From Acheta domesticus (lineage: Eukaryota > Arthropoda > Insecta > Orthoptera > Gryllidae): 64,000 nucleotides of DNA. Where the stretch lies: NCBI GenBank assembly GCA_031308135.1, contig JAHLJT010000631.1, positions 225,069,654-225,133,653 on the forward strand. Reading direction: 5' to 3'. Below the pieces are notes generated by a model that saw only the letters and a program-made list of their open reading frames with translations, searched no databases and was not told the origin of the DNA. The position numbers and the translations under genes are program-made. Positions 35,563 through 45,329 of this stretch are shown here, piece after piece (positions within the stretch are counted from its first letter, which is position 1; each line of letters opens with the position of its first letter).

Positions 35563-35806
35563 ATAATTTTTGGAGGCAATGTGATGAAATGTGACTGCTA
35601 CATCTTTCTGAAAAACGATGAAATAATTATGTAAAACGCATAAAGAGGGAAGATTTTAAAAATTCTTAAGAATGCTCTCAGGCGTTCTCTCTCAAACACT
35701 AATTTTTGGTGACGATGTGGTGAAATGTGACTGTTTATGTCATACTGAAAAAAATTAAATAATTAGAAAGAGAGAAGATTTTTAAAAAATCTTCTGAAGA
35801 ACTATA
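35563..35806. repeat. Two diverged tandem copies of a ~136-bp unit
   Basis: A block starting TAATTTTTGGAGGC at ~35563 and another starting TAATTTTTGGTGAC at ~35699 share GATGAAATGTGACTG / GGTGAAATGTGACTG, an AAATAATTA word and a GAAGATTTTAAAAA-type end. Confidence 0.6.
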
Positions 35807-35967
35807 GTTTGACCCAAAGTATCCTTAGACAAGCATGAAACGATTAATCAGGATCTACAGTACATACAATATTTATCTTCATAAATGAAAATACAAAAAT
35901 TTCATTCCTATTGCGAAATTAACAAAAGACTAACTCTACTACCGAGCTTCGGTGACGGGTATGTGCA

Positions 35968-36057
<90 letters not shown>
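35968..36057. repeat. AT dinucleotide microsatellite
   Basis: About 90 bp of alternating TA with one G. It is the left half of the insertion target of the gypsy element; the right half (ATATACACACACATACACA) resumes after 44931. Confidence 0.95.
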
Positions 36058-36059
<2 letters not shown>

Positions 36060-37745
36060 AGACGAAAATGGACGAAATCCATTCGTCCCATAATAAATCT
36101 ACAACCAGCCCGAACACCATAAGGCGCAGGCAGCTTTGAAAGCCGCGCGCCGTCGACGTCAGCGGATGACGAAGGCGTCGAATAATTTCGAAGCCTACAA
36201 CCGGAACCGATGGTCGCCAATGAGGAGAGAGCCGAAAATCCCACGATAGCCATTGGTCGGCGTAGGTCACGCGAGGAGAGTAGGACAGAGGCAGCCTGGT
36301 AACCGATGTAGAATTTGGTCTTCTAGAAAAAGAGTTTCCGACGAGGCAAGACGGGTCTTCTAGAAAAAGTTGTCGACGAGGTGAGACGTGTAGGACGTTT
36401 CTTCTAGGAAAAGTTGTCGACGAGGCGAGACGTGTAGAATGTTTCTTCTAGAACAAGTTTTCGACGACGTGAAACGTTGCTTTTAGAAAAAAGTTAACGA
36501 CGAGATGCAATATCCGCTAGGAGCAGTTTTGTTCTAAAACAGAATTCATGACCAAGTATAACGTGAGTCGGTGCGTAATTTACAACTTCCAACGCCACCA
36601 GAACTTTCAAAGTGCACGGGAGCAAAGTGAAACGAGCCCGATGTTCAAATCAAGAATTATTTAATGAACTGTTGTCCGGAATGAGTTTGTGAGGAAGAAA
36701 ATTAAAGACGTCTGAACTTTCTGAACTGACGTGTAATTCGCATTGAAGGAAAACGAAGAAAGAAGAAGGGAGAAGATAGAAGAAGAAGGTACAGCCGAGA
36801 AGTTGGTACGTGACGTGGAATACAGCGAGTACGAGAGGCGCCGCGGTGCAATTCACCGTTGCATCCCGAGGTCGCCATCGGGCCCGCCGCTACTCCACAG
36901 GCTCGCCGAGGCTTCCATTTGTTCGAGCGGCCGTGAAGACAGCGAGGTCATCGCTACGCCCTTCCCGGCTGCTAGTGGGCGAACGGGAGGTCTCCGGAAC
37001 GCGCGCGAGAGGGGGAGGTGTAACGGTATTTCACCGCCATGCAGCAAACGAGAGTGAGTACCTGTAAACTTTGACACAGTGCTGTAAAAAATACAAGGTA
37101 TTAGCAGAAATAGGAGAGGCTAATGAGGACAATTCTAGATTTGGATTTGGTCTTTCTTTCATGTTCAAAGGGTCGTTCTAAACAGAATTTAAAATAGAAT
37201 ACGATGCTTACATGCATCTAAACCAGAACAATAAGTAACTTTGTTAAAATCAGTCTTTTTCTTTATCGAAAGAGTCAGTGTACATGTGCTTTTATGTGAA
37301 AGGCAATAAGTAATGCCACACTAATTTAAGTAGTAATGAAAATCTTAAGAGAATGTTTAGGTAAATCCAGCTGGAAATAGGATTATCGAAATCTCTCTTA
37401 GGTGTAATGTGTACAGGCAGTGTAGGGCAAAGCAGTGGTTTGCCCGCTGCATGTTGTAATGTTATGTAATCAATTTTGGTTAATGAATGAGATATAAAGC
37501 ATTTGTGGATTGTGATTTTCCCTGGTCACTAAACCATGTAGGATTTCCTAGGGAGGGAGCATCCTATAAAAGAAAATATTTTGATAAACAACCGGCAGGG
37601 CCTGGCGACGAGGCGGTGACTGGAGCGCCGTGACGTCCTGGTGACACCCACGCCAGAAGCATTTGATTCTCGTGGGGTATATCCGCCCTAGCCCATCAAA
37701 GGTTGGTTAGTGCCGGCATGTCGAGAGATGGCATGTTCCGTTGCA
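36058..37745 (+). repeat. 5' LTR
   Basis: 1688 bp, starting TGAGACGAAAATGG and ending TTCCGTTGCA. I compared it with the 3' copy along its length and saw no difference. Promoter candidates are TATAAAAG at 37565-37572 and TATAAAG at 37493-37499. The only AATAAA is near the start (36092-36097), none lies after the TATA boxes. A tandem block of TTCTAGAA motifs occupies 36321-36488. Frames inside the LTR occur twice only because the LTR does. Confidence 0.95.
36321..36488 (+). promoter_or_regulatory. Tandem TTCTAGAA (heat-shock-element-like) repeats in LTR
   Basis: Five copies of a 35-44-bp unit, each with TTCTAGAA or a one-base variant: 36321, 36358, 36402 (TTCTAGGAA), 36446 and 36481 (TTTTAGAA). 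Each is followed by an AAGTTGTCGACGAGG-like stretch. TTCnnGAA is the inverted pair of heat-shock-factor half-sites. The same block is in the 3' LTR at 43507-43674. Function is inferred only. Confidence 0.5.
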
Positions 37746-37750
37746 TTAAA

Positions 37751-37773
37751 TGGCGTCCGAACAGGGACTTGAA
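37751..37773 (+). promoter_or_regulatory. Primer binding site, tRNA-Lys
   Basis: TGGCGTCCGAACAGGGAC, five bases after the LTR, is complementary to the 3' end of tRNA-Lys(UUU) at 17 of 18 positions (a T at position 6, able to pair as G-U), and the match continues through TTGAA. It primes minus-strand DNA synthesis. Confidence 0.85.
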
Positions 37774-38189
37774 AGTTAAATTAGCATTAACTAATGATAG
37801 CAGGAGAGAGGAAATTAATATTTGCATCATTAATAAGGCTAAAATTTAGGGTTTCCAAAGTCCCATATAAGATTGTGTAGTGACTTGTCAAATCAAAGAG
37901 GGAACACACACAATGCTATGAATAAAATTAAAGTTAAAAGGAAATATTGAAAGGAGAACGATACTTGTGAATGATGTGCGGTGTCCATAGTTGTTACAGT
38001 GTTACAATTTATTGCAGTGTACATGTCATGTTTTGTGTTTTATTTTCAGCAGTGTGATAAGTTCTATTTCTATGTGATTTTGTTGTGGAGTGTATAAATT
38101 ATTCAGTGTATTGTGAGGGAGGTAATTTCGTTTCCAACAAATATCTTTTGTGTAAAGAATTGCTGTAAACGGGTACTCAACCTCGTATC

Positions 38190-38990
38190 ATGGCGGATAG
38201 ATTCATGCAAAGTAGAGGCTTAGTGGGGGCAGAGGCCGCTAACAGTGACGAGGAGGAGGGGCAGCGCGAAGTGGAGGCAAGGCCGACCGTAGAACGAACG
38301 CCGACCGAATCTGCTCGCGGAACAGAGCCATTAGAATCGTCACCGGAAATGTTAGAAGGGGAATCACCACCCGTTAGTCCGGATGACCCCATGCTAAACC
38401 TAATGAGGGCATTGTTAGGTAATTTCCATACAACCCTTACCAATAAGATAGAGAATATGCAACAACAAAACCACGCAATAGCTGCAGAAATACAACGCGA
38501 CATTCAACATGTACAAGAGAATGTTCAACGCGACATGCAACAGGTACAAGAAAACATCCAACATGTACAAGAGAGTGTTCAACGCGAGATTCAACAACAA
38601 AACCAGGTGTTAGCTACGGAGTTGAAAGAACAGCAAAATGCTTTAGCTACGGAGTTGACAACCAAAATAAGTGCTGTTAACGACAAAGTCGAAGCAATTC
38701 AGCGAGCACAGGAAACGGGGGCAGCCGAATTGAAGAATGAAGTTGACAAGAAGTTAGAGGCACAAGCAAGAAAAGTAGAGGAACAATCTGAGAAGATTGA
38801 AACTGTACAAAATAAATGTGAAGAAATGAACACGCGAATTGATTCAATAACTGAATTCGTCGAAATTCGTACGAAACGACATGAAGACAAAATCGCACAA
38901 GAACTGAAAGGGATTTCAAATCAGGTAGAAGTGGGCACACAAGAACGTTTGAAAGTGCTAACAAAACTAACGACTTGCAAGCAACGGTAG
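38190..38990 (+). CDS. gag: Gag, N-terminal part (coiled coil)
   Basis: 266 codons. An acidic, Glu/Ser/Pro-rich leader (residues ~1-75) is followed by a long heptad-like stretch (about 85-265) rich in Gln, Glu and Lys with repeated HVQENVQ/REIQQQ motifs, expected to form a coiled coil. The start ATG at 38190 is about 440 bp downstream of the primer site. The frame stops at 38988-38990, but the adjoining gag core begins in the -1 frame, which is itself open upstream to at least ~38920. Gag is therefore probably one protein broken by a 1-bp loss around 38945-38956. I see no canonical slippery heptamer there. Gag packages the element RNA into cytoplasmic particles. Confidence 0.75.
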   Translation: MADRFMQSRGLVGAEAANSDEEEGQREVEARPTVERTPTESARGTEPLESSPEMLEGESPPVSPDDPMLNLMRALLGNFHTTLTNKIENMQQQNHAIAAEIQRDIQHVQENVQRDMQQVQENIQHVQESVQREIQQQNQVLATELKEQQNALATELTTKISAVNDKVEAIQRAQETGAAELKNEVDKKLEAQARKVEEQSEKIETVQNKCEEMNTRIDSITEFVEIRTKRHEDKIAQELKGISNQVEVGTQERLKVLTKLTTCKQR

Positions 38991-39823
38991 ATACCATGCC
39001 GGCAGCTGTAGGTTCGACGCACCCGTTAAACTTAAATGTGCCACCTACCTTGAAGTTTTCGGGATTGCCCGAAGAACATCCATATTCGTTCTTAAAGGCA
39101 CTAGATAGTTTTATGGCTCTTAGTCGCTTGCCAGAGCAATATAAAACGCATTTATTGTACCAGATTTTACAAAAAAATGCAAGAACATGGTTAGAAACGC
39201 TTGAACCGTTTCCTCAAACAATTCAAGAATTTAAAATAAAATTTTTAAATAGATATTGGAGCGAGGAAATTCAACTCAACCACAAGATGACAGTTATGAA
39301 TACGTACTACAAGCCGACGCTAGGAAGCATGCGCGATTATGCGGCGGGGAAGATTGCTGCACTCAAGTTATGTTCGCCACCTATGGAAGACAAAGAAATT
39401 ACTTGTTTATTAACAAGACATTTCCCATACAGCATACAGAACTTGATAAGAAGCATAGCTCCGCGTGACATTGAGGCATTCCAAAGCTTGCTAGGTAATT
39501 ATGATATTACAGCAGATAATGTCATGAAGGGAGGCAAGACTAGTACGACGATTAATGCCATCAGCACGAGTGTGGGAGGTCAAGAGGCAAAATCATCGAA
39601 ACAGAGCGATCAACCAAACAATAAAAAGAATGATCGAAATACGGAAGAAAATAACTTTCGGAATGAAACGAAAGACCGAACTTCAAAACCAGGAGGGGAG
39701 AAGACTAATAAAACATACCCTCAAAACAAGCGCAAGACTAAAGAAGAAGAGAATAATGAAGAATTAGGGGACAAACATCAATGTCAGCCATCAACATCGG
39801 GAAACTGCCACAGTTCGATGTGA
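38975..39823 (+). CDS. gag: Gag, core/capsid part
   Basis: 282 codons from a TTG at 38975; the first ATG is 38996. Residues ~25-185 look like a Retrotrans_gag capsid domain (PPTLKFSGLPEEHPYSFL, then KNARTWLETLEPFP, EFKIKFLNRYW). The tail (~195-282) is hydrophilic, rich in Lys/Asn/Glu, and has no CCHC zinc knuckle, so RNA binding would rely on basic residues. The frame lies -1 to the upstream gag part and overlaps pol (next -1 frame) from 39781 to 39823. Its last codons contain a slippery heptamer at 39799-39805. Confidence 0.8.
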   Translation: MQATVDTMPAAVGSTHPLNLNVPPTLKFSGLPEEHPYSFLKALDSFMALSRLPEQYKTHLLYQILQKNARTWLETLEPFPQTIQEFKIKFLNRYWSEEIQLNHKMTVMNTYYKPTLGSMRDYAAGKIAALKLCSPPMEDKEITCLLTRHFPYSIQNLIRSIAPRDIEAFQSLLGNYDITADNVMKGGKTSTTINAISTSVGGQEAKSSKQSDQPNNKKNDRNTEENNFRNETKDRTSKPGGEKTNKTYPQNKRKTKEEENNEELGDKHQCQPSTSGNCHSSM

Positions 39824-41676
39824 GCGGGAACCCCATGTCGAACAACGTTCAAGCTGAATACAACGTGGTTCCTGTAATCTCTGTAGGTGATCCACCGACG
39901 GGTGTCATATGGAATATGGTCACAACGAACGAGTATCCATATCGTTGTCCGGTGATTGAAGTATGCTGCGGCGACGTGGTGATGAAGGCGTTAGTGGACA
40001 CTGGCTCCATGGCAACCATAATGGATGAAGACGCCTACAATGCGTTAAGGGAATCGAAGATTGAACTACCTCAATTGCCAATTAAAAGTACGCGAATTAC
40101 AACTGCGATTGGAAACAAGTCGAGCCCGATCAAAAAACAAATTTATGCACCATTAGAAATAGGAGGCAAGGTCTATGACACGCCATGTCTCGTAGTAAAA
40201 GGACTCACGTACGCAGTAATTTTAGGCATTGATTTTCTCGTGGAGAATGATGTAATTGTAGATACCAGAGCCGCGAAAATTCTGATAGGTCGTGGAAACG
40301 CGAGAATTAACACAGTGATGAAATTTGATGAAGAAAAGTTAATTGAAAATGAGGATGAAATAGATTTATGTTCGTCCGCGACAAATGACTTGATTGAATC
40401 AATTGAAGAGAAAGTTAATTCCGCTGATCTCCTCGACAAAGAACAGAAGGCCAAGTTATCGAAGTTACTCATCAGCGCCAAAAGGGTGTTCGAGAAAAAT
40501 CGCGAGCCAGTGAAAAATTACGTGTTTCGTATCCAACTCACAGACGAGACGCCGTTCAAAGGACGCAGCTATCCTATACCAGTGGCGTACCAAGAAGCAA
40601 TTTCAAAACAAATTGAAGAAATGTTAGAAGAAGGCATAATCAAAAGGGCGACTACGGCGTATGTCAATCCAATTGTAATAGTGAAAAAGCAGAACGGCAC
40701 ATTGCGCTTATGCTTAGACGCGCGTTACTTGAATTCGCTGACAATACCGTATAGGGATGTACCGCCCAAAATTGATGAAATATTGTTACGATTCGCCAAT
40801 AAGGGGTACTTCTCATCAACGGACTTCAGCAAGGCATATTATCAAATGAGGTTGCATCCGAAGGATCAGAAATACACAGGGTTCGTCTACAAGGGGCGAA
40901 GCTATGTATTTCAACGTGTCCCATTTGGATTGCGTAACAGTGGAGCTGCGCTGGTTCAATGTTTGGACGAGATTATGAACAATGCTGGGTTACAAGACAC
41001 CACTCTTTACGTTGATGATATCTTAGTTCATTCGACAGATTTTGAACGTCACCTTGAAGCATTGGGAAAGTTATTACCATTGTTGATTCAAAATAACTTG
41101 GTATTAAATCTTGAAAAATCCCATTTTTGTGTACCACAAATCAAATTTCTGGGATATGAAATCACGAAGAATGGAATTCAAATGGGATTGGATAGAATTA
41201 AAGAAATCGAAGCCATACCCCGACCAAAGAATAATAGGCAACTAAAGAGAATTTTAGGAGTCTGCAATTATTTTAGCAGGTTTTGCTATAATTATGCTCT
41301 AACGATAGCTCCATTATATCGATTATTGCGAAAAGATCAGAAATGGGAATGGACGGAACTTCAACAGAAGGCGTTCGACGATCTTAAGCATATGTTTTTA
41401 CAAACATGCACGATTTCACATCCAGATTTCACGCAGCCTATGTATCTACAAACAGATAGTAGTGATTTGGGTGTGGGAGCGATGTTGTACCAAGTCATTG
41501 ATGGGGAGACAAAAATCATCAATTTGGTCAGCACTGCTTTAAAAGGGCCGCAGATCCGTTTTACGACATCGGAGAAAGAAGCCTATGCCGTTGTTTGGGC
41601 CCTAACTAAATTAAAGAATTACTTAATGGGGAGGAGTTTTGTCATCAAAACCGATCACAAAGCCCTAATCTTTTAA
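39781..41676 (+). CDS. pol: Pol: protease, reverse transcriptase, RNase H
   Basis: 631 codons, read as gag-pol by -1 frameshift; the ATG at 39781 precedes the frameshift site and is probably not used. Aspartic protease: ALVDTGS, catalytic Asp at residue 73, with ILGIDFL (~148-153) as the conserved second strand. Reverse transcriptase: ~255-455, with LRLCLDARYLN (309-319), SSTDFSKAYYQM (345-356, catalytic Asp), PFGLRNSGA and YVDD at 410-413. RNase H: QTDSS (Asp 558), TSEKEAY (Glu 598/600), KTDHKAL (Asp 625). The frame ends at TAA 41674-41676 inside the conserved end of RNase H. The following frame (-1) continues the family homology without a gap, so one T appears to be missing from the T run at 41671-41674. 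No slippery heptamer is present there. Enzymes act in the particle to process proteins and copy RNA to DNA. Confidence 0.93.
   Translation: MSAINIGKLPQFDVSGNPMSNNVQAEYNVVPVISVGDPPTGVIWNMVTTNEYPYRCPVIEVCCGDVVMKALVDTGSMATIMDEDAYNALRESKIELPQLPIKSTRITTAIGNKSSPIKKQIYAPLEIGGKVYDTPCLVVKGLTYAVILGIDFLVENDVIVDTRAAKILIGRGNARINTVMKFDEEKLIENEDEIDLCSSATNDLIESIEEKVNSADLLDKEQKAKLSKLLISAKRVFEKNREPVKNYVFRIQLTDETPFKGRSYPIPVAYQEAISKQIEEMLEEGIIKRATTAYVNPIVIVKKQNGTLRLCLDARYLNSLTIPYRDVPPKIDEILLRFANKGYFSSTDFSKAYYQMRLHPKDQKYTGFVYKGRSYVFQRVPFGLRNSGAALVQCLDEIMNNAGLQDTTLYVDDILVHSTDFERHLEALGKLLPLLIQNNLVLNLEKSHFCVPQIKFLGYEITKNGIQMGLDRIKEIEAIPRPKNNRQLKRILGVCNYFSRFCYNYALTIAPLYRLLRKDQKWEWTELQQKAFDDLKHMFLQTCTISHPDFTQPMYLQTDSSDLGVGAMLYQVIDGETKIINLVSTALKGPQIRFTTSEKEAYAVVWALTKLKNYLMGRSFVIKTDHKALIF
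39799..39843 (+). promoter_or_regulatory. Programmed -1 frameshift signal at gag-pol junction
   Basis: GGGAAAC at 39799-39805 lies in the gag frame as G-GGA-AAC, fitting X-XXY-YYZ. Seven bases later a 10-bp stem, GTTCGATGTG (39813-39822) with CATGTCGAAC (39834-39843), closes an 11-nt loop; two of the ten pairs are G-U. The gag stop is at 39821-39823 inside the stem, and pol is in the -1 frame. Heptamer, spacer and stem-loop match the canonical retroviral arrangement. Confidence 0.75.
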
Positions 41677-41705
41677 ATCGTTGCAATTGGCAAAACGATA
41701 GGCTG

Positions 41706-43097
41706 ATGAGGTGGTCACTGTGGCTACAACAATTTGACTTTCGAATCGAGTATGTCGAGGGGCAGAAAAATGTATTACCTGACTTACTCAGTCGTCAGTT
41801 CCCAGCTCCAGAGACGAATATCACCCATAAAGGCGTCGAACAAGTCAATGCAATCGATCTAAAAATTCCTCAAAGTTTTCTATGGGATTGGTCCACATTG
41901 GCAGACCTTCAAAATCACGACGACGAAATTAGTAAAGTCAAGCGTGTGCTTGAGGGAAGAGGGCAAACAGAAGACGAAGAAGTCGTGACGAAATTGCAGA
42001 GAGATCCCGAGAGGTGGAGATTGACCAATGACATGGTGCTGATTCGATTGAACACCGCTCCAATTACCTACAAAATTTGGATCCCAAAAGCGCACGCGGA
42101 GGAACTAATTAACTATGTCCACGCTCAAGCCGCACATTACGGGTCCACAAAAATTAAAAGCATTATAAGCGAACTATGTTATTGGAAAAACATGGATAGG
42201 GATGTGAAACGAGTAATCAAGTCGTGCGAGACATGCATGAGGACAAAGTTTCCGAATCGATCGTATGCGGGTACAGTGACACCGATCATTCCCGAAGGGA
42301 AAAATGATATCATTGCAGTCGATTTGTACGGGCCATTACCAAAATCGAGGCGCGGGAATAAGTATATCATGGTCATCATCGACTTGTTTACAAAGTTTAC
42401 ACAAGTGTACCCCATTAATAAGATCACCACTAACCATTGTTTACGACAGCTGGAGAAATATTTAGCAATAGCAGGACAGTATCGTAGAGTCTTGAGTGAC
42501 CATGGAACTCAATTCACTAGCCAACTGTGGAAAACAGCATTACAAGAGAAAAATTTAACTCCAATTTACTCGTCCATTCGCCACCCGCAATCAAATCCAA
42601 GCGAACGGGTGATGAAAGAAATGTCGAGACTGTTCCGAACTTATTGCAGCCAGAAACATGACGATTGGACCGAGTTAGTGCCCCATGTGAATCGATGGTT
42701 GAACCACGTGCCGCATGAAAGCATCGGGATGAGTCCATACGAGGCCCATTTCGCCCGCAAACCACCACATGTGTTGGGATATCTAGACCGTGAAGATGTG
42801 ACCGGACCGGAACCCTACCACACGGAACAACAAATTCTGGATAGGCTCCGCAAGGCTGCCGAAGAACGGAAAAAGAAAGTAAAAAGCCGACCATATGTGT
42901 TTAGGGTGAATCAAAAAGTCATGCTACGAACTCCAAAAGTATCAGTACCAAGGCTAAAATTATTTGCTAAATTCTTTCACCTGTACGAGGGACCGTACAC
43001 AGTGACAAGATTGGTAGCTCCAAATGCAGCCGAATTAATAGATGAAGACGGAAGAGTAATAGGAACATATAACTTCTTCAACTTGAAACCTTACTAA
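41706..43097 (+). CDS. pol: Pol: end of RNase H and integrase
   Basis: 463 codons from the first ATG at 41706; the frame is open back to the break at ~41671, so this is the continuation of pol and not a separate gene. Residues 1-30 hold the RNase H tail (LWLQQFDFRIEYVEGQKN, LPDLLSR). Integrase follows: HHCC zinc finger (His 139, His 144, Cys 174, Cys 177), catalytic core with Asp 206 (AVDLYGP), Asp 265 (LSDHGTQF) and Glu 300 (NPSERVMKEM). Spacing is 59 and 34 residues by my count; 35 is usual for the last. A C-terminal domain (~395-463) with KVMLRTPK and FFHLYEGPYTV looks like the gypsy chromo-less GPY/F region. Integrase inserts element DNA into the host chromosome. It ends 146 bp before the 3' LTR, with no env frame between. 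Confidence 0.93.
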   Translation: MRWSLWLQQFDFRIEYVEGQKNVLPDLLSRQFPAPETNITHKGVEQVNAIDLKIPQSFLWDWSTLADLQNHDDEISKVKRVLEGRGQTEDEEVVTKLQRDPERWRLTNDMVLIRLNTAPITYKIWIPKAHAEELINYVHAQAAHYGSTKIKSIISELCYWKNMDRDVKRVIKSCETCMRTKFPNRSYAGTVTPIIPEGKNDIIAVDLYGPLPKSRRGNKYIMVIIDLFTKFTQVYPINKITTNHCLRQLEKYLAIAGQYRRVLSDHGTQFTSQLWKTALQEKNLTPIYSSIRHPQSNPSERVMKEMSRLFRTYCSQKHDDWTELVPHVNRWLNHVPHESIGMSPYEAHFARKPPHVLGYLDREDVTGPEPYHTEQQILDRLRKAAEERKKKVKSRPYVFRVNQKVMLRTPKVSVPRLKLFAKFFHLYEGPYTVTRLVAPNAAELIDEDGRVIGTYNFFNLKPY

Positions 43098-43243
43098 ATA
43101 ACGGGTTGCTGATTCGAATGATCAGGTAACAGAAAGATGAAAAGTCGATGGGAAAAATAAAAGAATTCTTGAATAGTTCTCGTTGAAGATTCTTCTCCAT
43201 CATTTTAAATGACCGTCGAAGAATCTTACCGTTATGGGGGCAA

Positions 43244-44931
43244 TGAGACGAAAATGGACGAAATCCATTCGTCCCATAATAAATCTACAACCAGCCCGAA
43301 CACCATAAGGCGCAGGCAGCTTTGAAAGCCGCGCGCCGTCGACGTCAGCGGATGACGAAGGCGTCGAATAATTTCGAAGCCTACAACCGGAACCGATGGT
43401 CGCCAATGAGGAGAGAGCCGAAAATCCCACGATAGCCATTGGTCGGCGTAGGTCACGCGAGGAGAGTAGGACAGAGGCAGCCTGGTAACCGATGTAGAAT
43501 TTGGTCTTCTAGAAAAAGAGTTTCCGACGAGGCAAGACGGGTCTTCTAGAAAAAGTTGTCGACGAGGTGAGACGTGTAGGACGTTTCTTCTAGGAAAAGT
43601 TGTCGACGAGGCGAGACGTGTAGAATGTTTCTTCTAGAACAAGTTTTCGACGACGTGAAACGTTGCTTTTAGAAAAAAGTTAACGACGAGATGCAATATC
43701 CGCTAGGAGCAGTTTTGTTCTAAAACAGAATTCATGACCAAGTATAACGTGAGTCGGTGCGTAATTTACAACTTCCAACGCCACCAGAACTTTCAAAGTG
43801 CACGGGAGCAAAGTGAAACGAGCCCGATGTTCAAATCAAGAATTATTTAATGAACTGTTGTCCGGAATGAGTTTGTGAGGAAGAAAATTAAAGACGTCTG
43901 AACTTTCTGAACTGACGTGTAATTCGCATTGAAGGAAAACGAAGAAAGAAGAAGGGAGAAGATAGAAGAAGAAGGTACAGCCGAGAAGTTGGTACGTGAC
44001 GTGGAATACAGCGAGTACGAGAGGCGCCGCGGTGCAATTCACCGTTGCATCCCGAGGTCGCCATCGGGCCCGCCGCTACTCCACAGGCTCGCCGAGGCTT
44101 CCATTTGTTCGAGCGGCCGTGAAGACAGCGAGGTCATCGCTACGCCCTTCCCGGCTGCTAGTGGGCGAACGGGAGGTCTCCGGAACGCGCGCGAGAGGGG
44201 GAGGTGTAACGGTATTTCACCGCCATGCAGCAAACGAGAGTGAGTACCTGTAAACTTTGACACAGTGCTGTAAAAAATACAAGGTATTAGCAGAAATAGG
44301 AGAGGCTAATGAGGACAATTCTAGATTTGGATTTGGTCTTTCTTTCATGTTCAAAGGGTCGTTCTAAACAGAATTTAAAATAGAATACGATGCTTACATG
44401 CATCTAAACCAGAACAATAAGTAACTTTGTTAAAATCAGTCTTTTTCTTTATCGAAAGAGTCAGTGTACATGTGCTTTTATGTGAAAGGCAATAAGTAAT
44501 GCCACACTAATTTAAGTAGTAATGAAAATCTTAAGAGAATGTTTAGGTAAATCCAGCTGGAAATAGGATTATCGAAATCTCTCTTAGGTGTAATGTGTAC
44601 AGGCAGTGTAGGGCAAAGCAGTGGTTTGCCCGCTGCATGTTGTAATGTTATGTAATCAATTTTGGTTAATGAATGAGATATAAAGCATTTGTGGATTGTG
44701 ATTTTCCCTGGTCACTAAACCATGTAGGATTTCCTAGGGAGGGAGCATCCTATAAAAGAAAATATTTTGATAAACAACCGGCAGGGCCTGGCGACGAGGC
44801 GGTGACTGGAGCGCCGTGACGTCCTGGTGACACCCACGCCAGAAGCATTTGATTCTCGTGGGGTATATCCGCCCTAGCCCATCAAAGGTTGGTTAGTGCC
44901 GGCATGTCGAGAGATGGCATGTTCCGTTGCA
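43244..44931 (+). repeat. 3' LTR
   Basis: Same 1688 bp as the 5' LTR at a constant offset of 7186; no indel and no substitution noticed. Just upstream is a short G-run, ATGGGGGCAA (43234-43243), the only candidate polypurine primer; it is weak. AATAAA at 43278-43283. Ends TTGCA at 44931, after which the AT/AC microsatellite resumes. Confidence 0.95.
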
Positions 44932-44935
44932 ATAT

Positions 44936-45329
44936 ACACACACATACACATTTTAATTTTTTTCAAAGATGGTGGCCACAAGGAAGCGTTTTAATTCAAT
45001 TAAAGTACTACAGTTCTCTATTCACCGGTACAATAGAAGGTAATTATAAGTCGTCATTGAATAGTAATAATTAAAAAGACGCAAAAACTTCAATTTTCTT
45101 TTCAAACTAGACATATTTTTTAGAAACCATTTTATTCCTCATCAATGAAATTTAAAAATATTGCTACACACTTGCCATTAATAACGGTATTGTTATAATC
45201 ATTATTAATATTACATTGATTATATTTACACTATTACTAGTCTACTGCCCTTATCCCTCTACTAGTGTAATTAGACTCTCTATTCTTCACTGCGAAAGTA
45301 ATCTCCAAATGCACAACTAAAGATATTAG
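44936..45329. other. AT-rich, no feature recognised
   Basis: Remains of the AC microsatellite, then AT-rich sequence. Confidence 0.4.

Larger units (their letters stand above)
36058..44931 (+). mobile_element. Ty3/gypsy LTR retrotransposon, 8.87 kb
   Basis: Complete structure: identical-looking 1688-bp LTRs with TG...CA ends, tRNA-Lys primer site, gag, pol in the order protease-reverse transcriptase-RNase H-integrase (the Ty3/gypsy order), and a short 3' spacer without env. It sits in an AT microsatellite with a 4-bp ATAT on both sides (36054-36057 and 44932-44935), although the repeat makes the exact duplication ambiguous. gag and pol are in successive -1 frames. Two other -1 frame changes (within gag near 38950 and at 41671-41674) suggest that this copy is defective despite its youth. 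Confidence 0.95.

Noticed and set aside
35885..36270. Frames of Tyr/Ile repeats crossing the microsatellite
   Set aside because: Translation of the AT dinucleotide run into the LTR start.
36650..37077. Small frames of 68-104 codons present twice (also at 43836-44263)
   Set aside because: They lie in the LTRs and are duplicated only because the LTR is; composition and overlap on both strands suggest chance.
41660..41680. Programmed frameshift at the RNase H-integrase break
   Set aside because: No X-XXY-YYZ heptamer in frame and no need for recoding inside pol in this family; a lost T is simpler.
43098..43243. env gene after integrase
   Set aside because: Only 146 bp separate integrase from the 3' LTR, with no frame of useful length.
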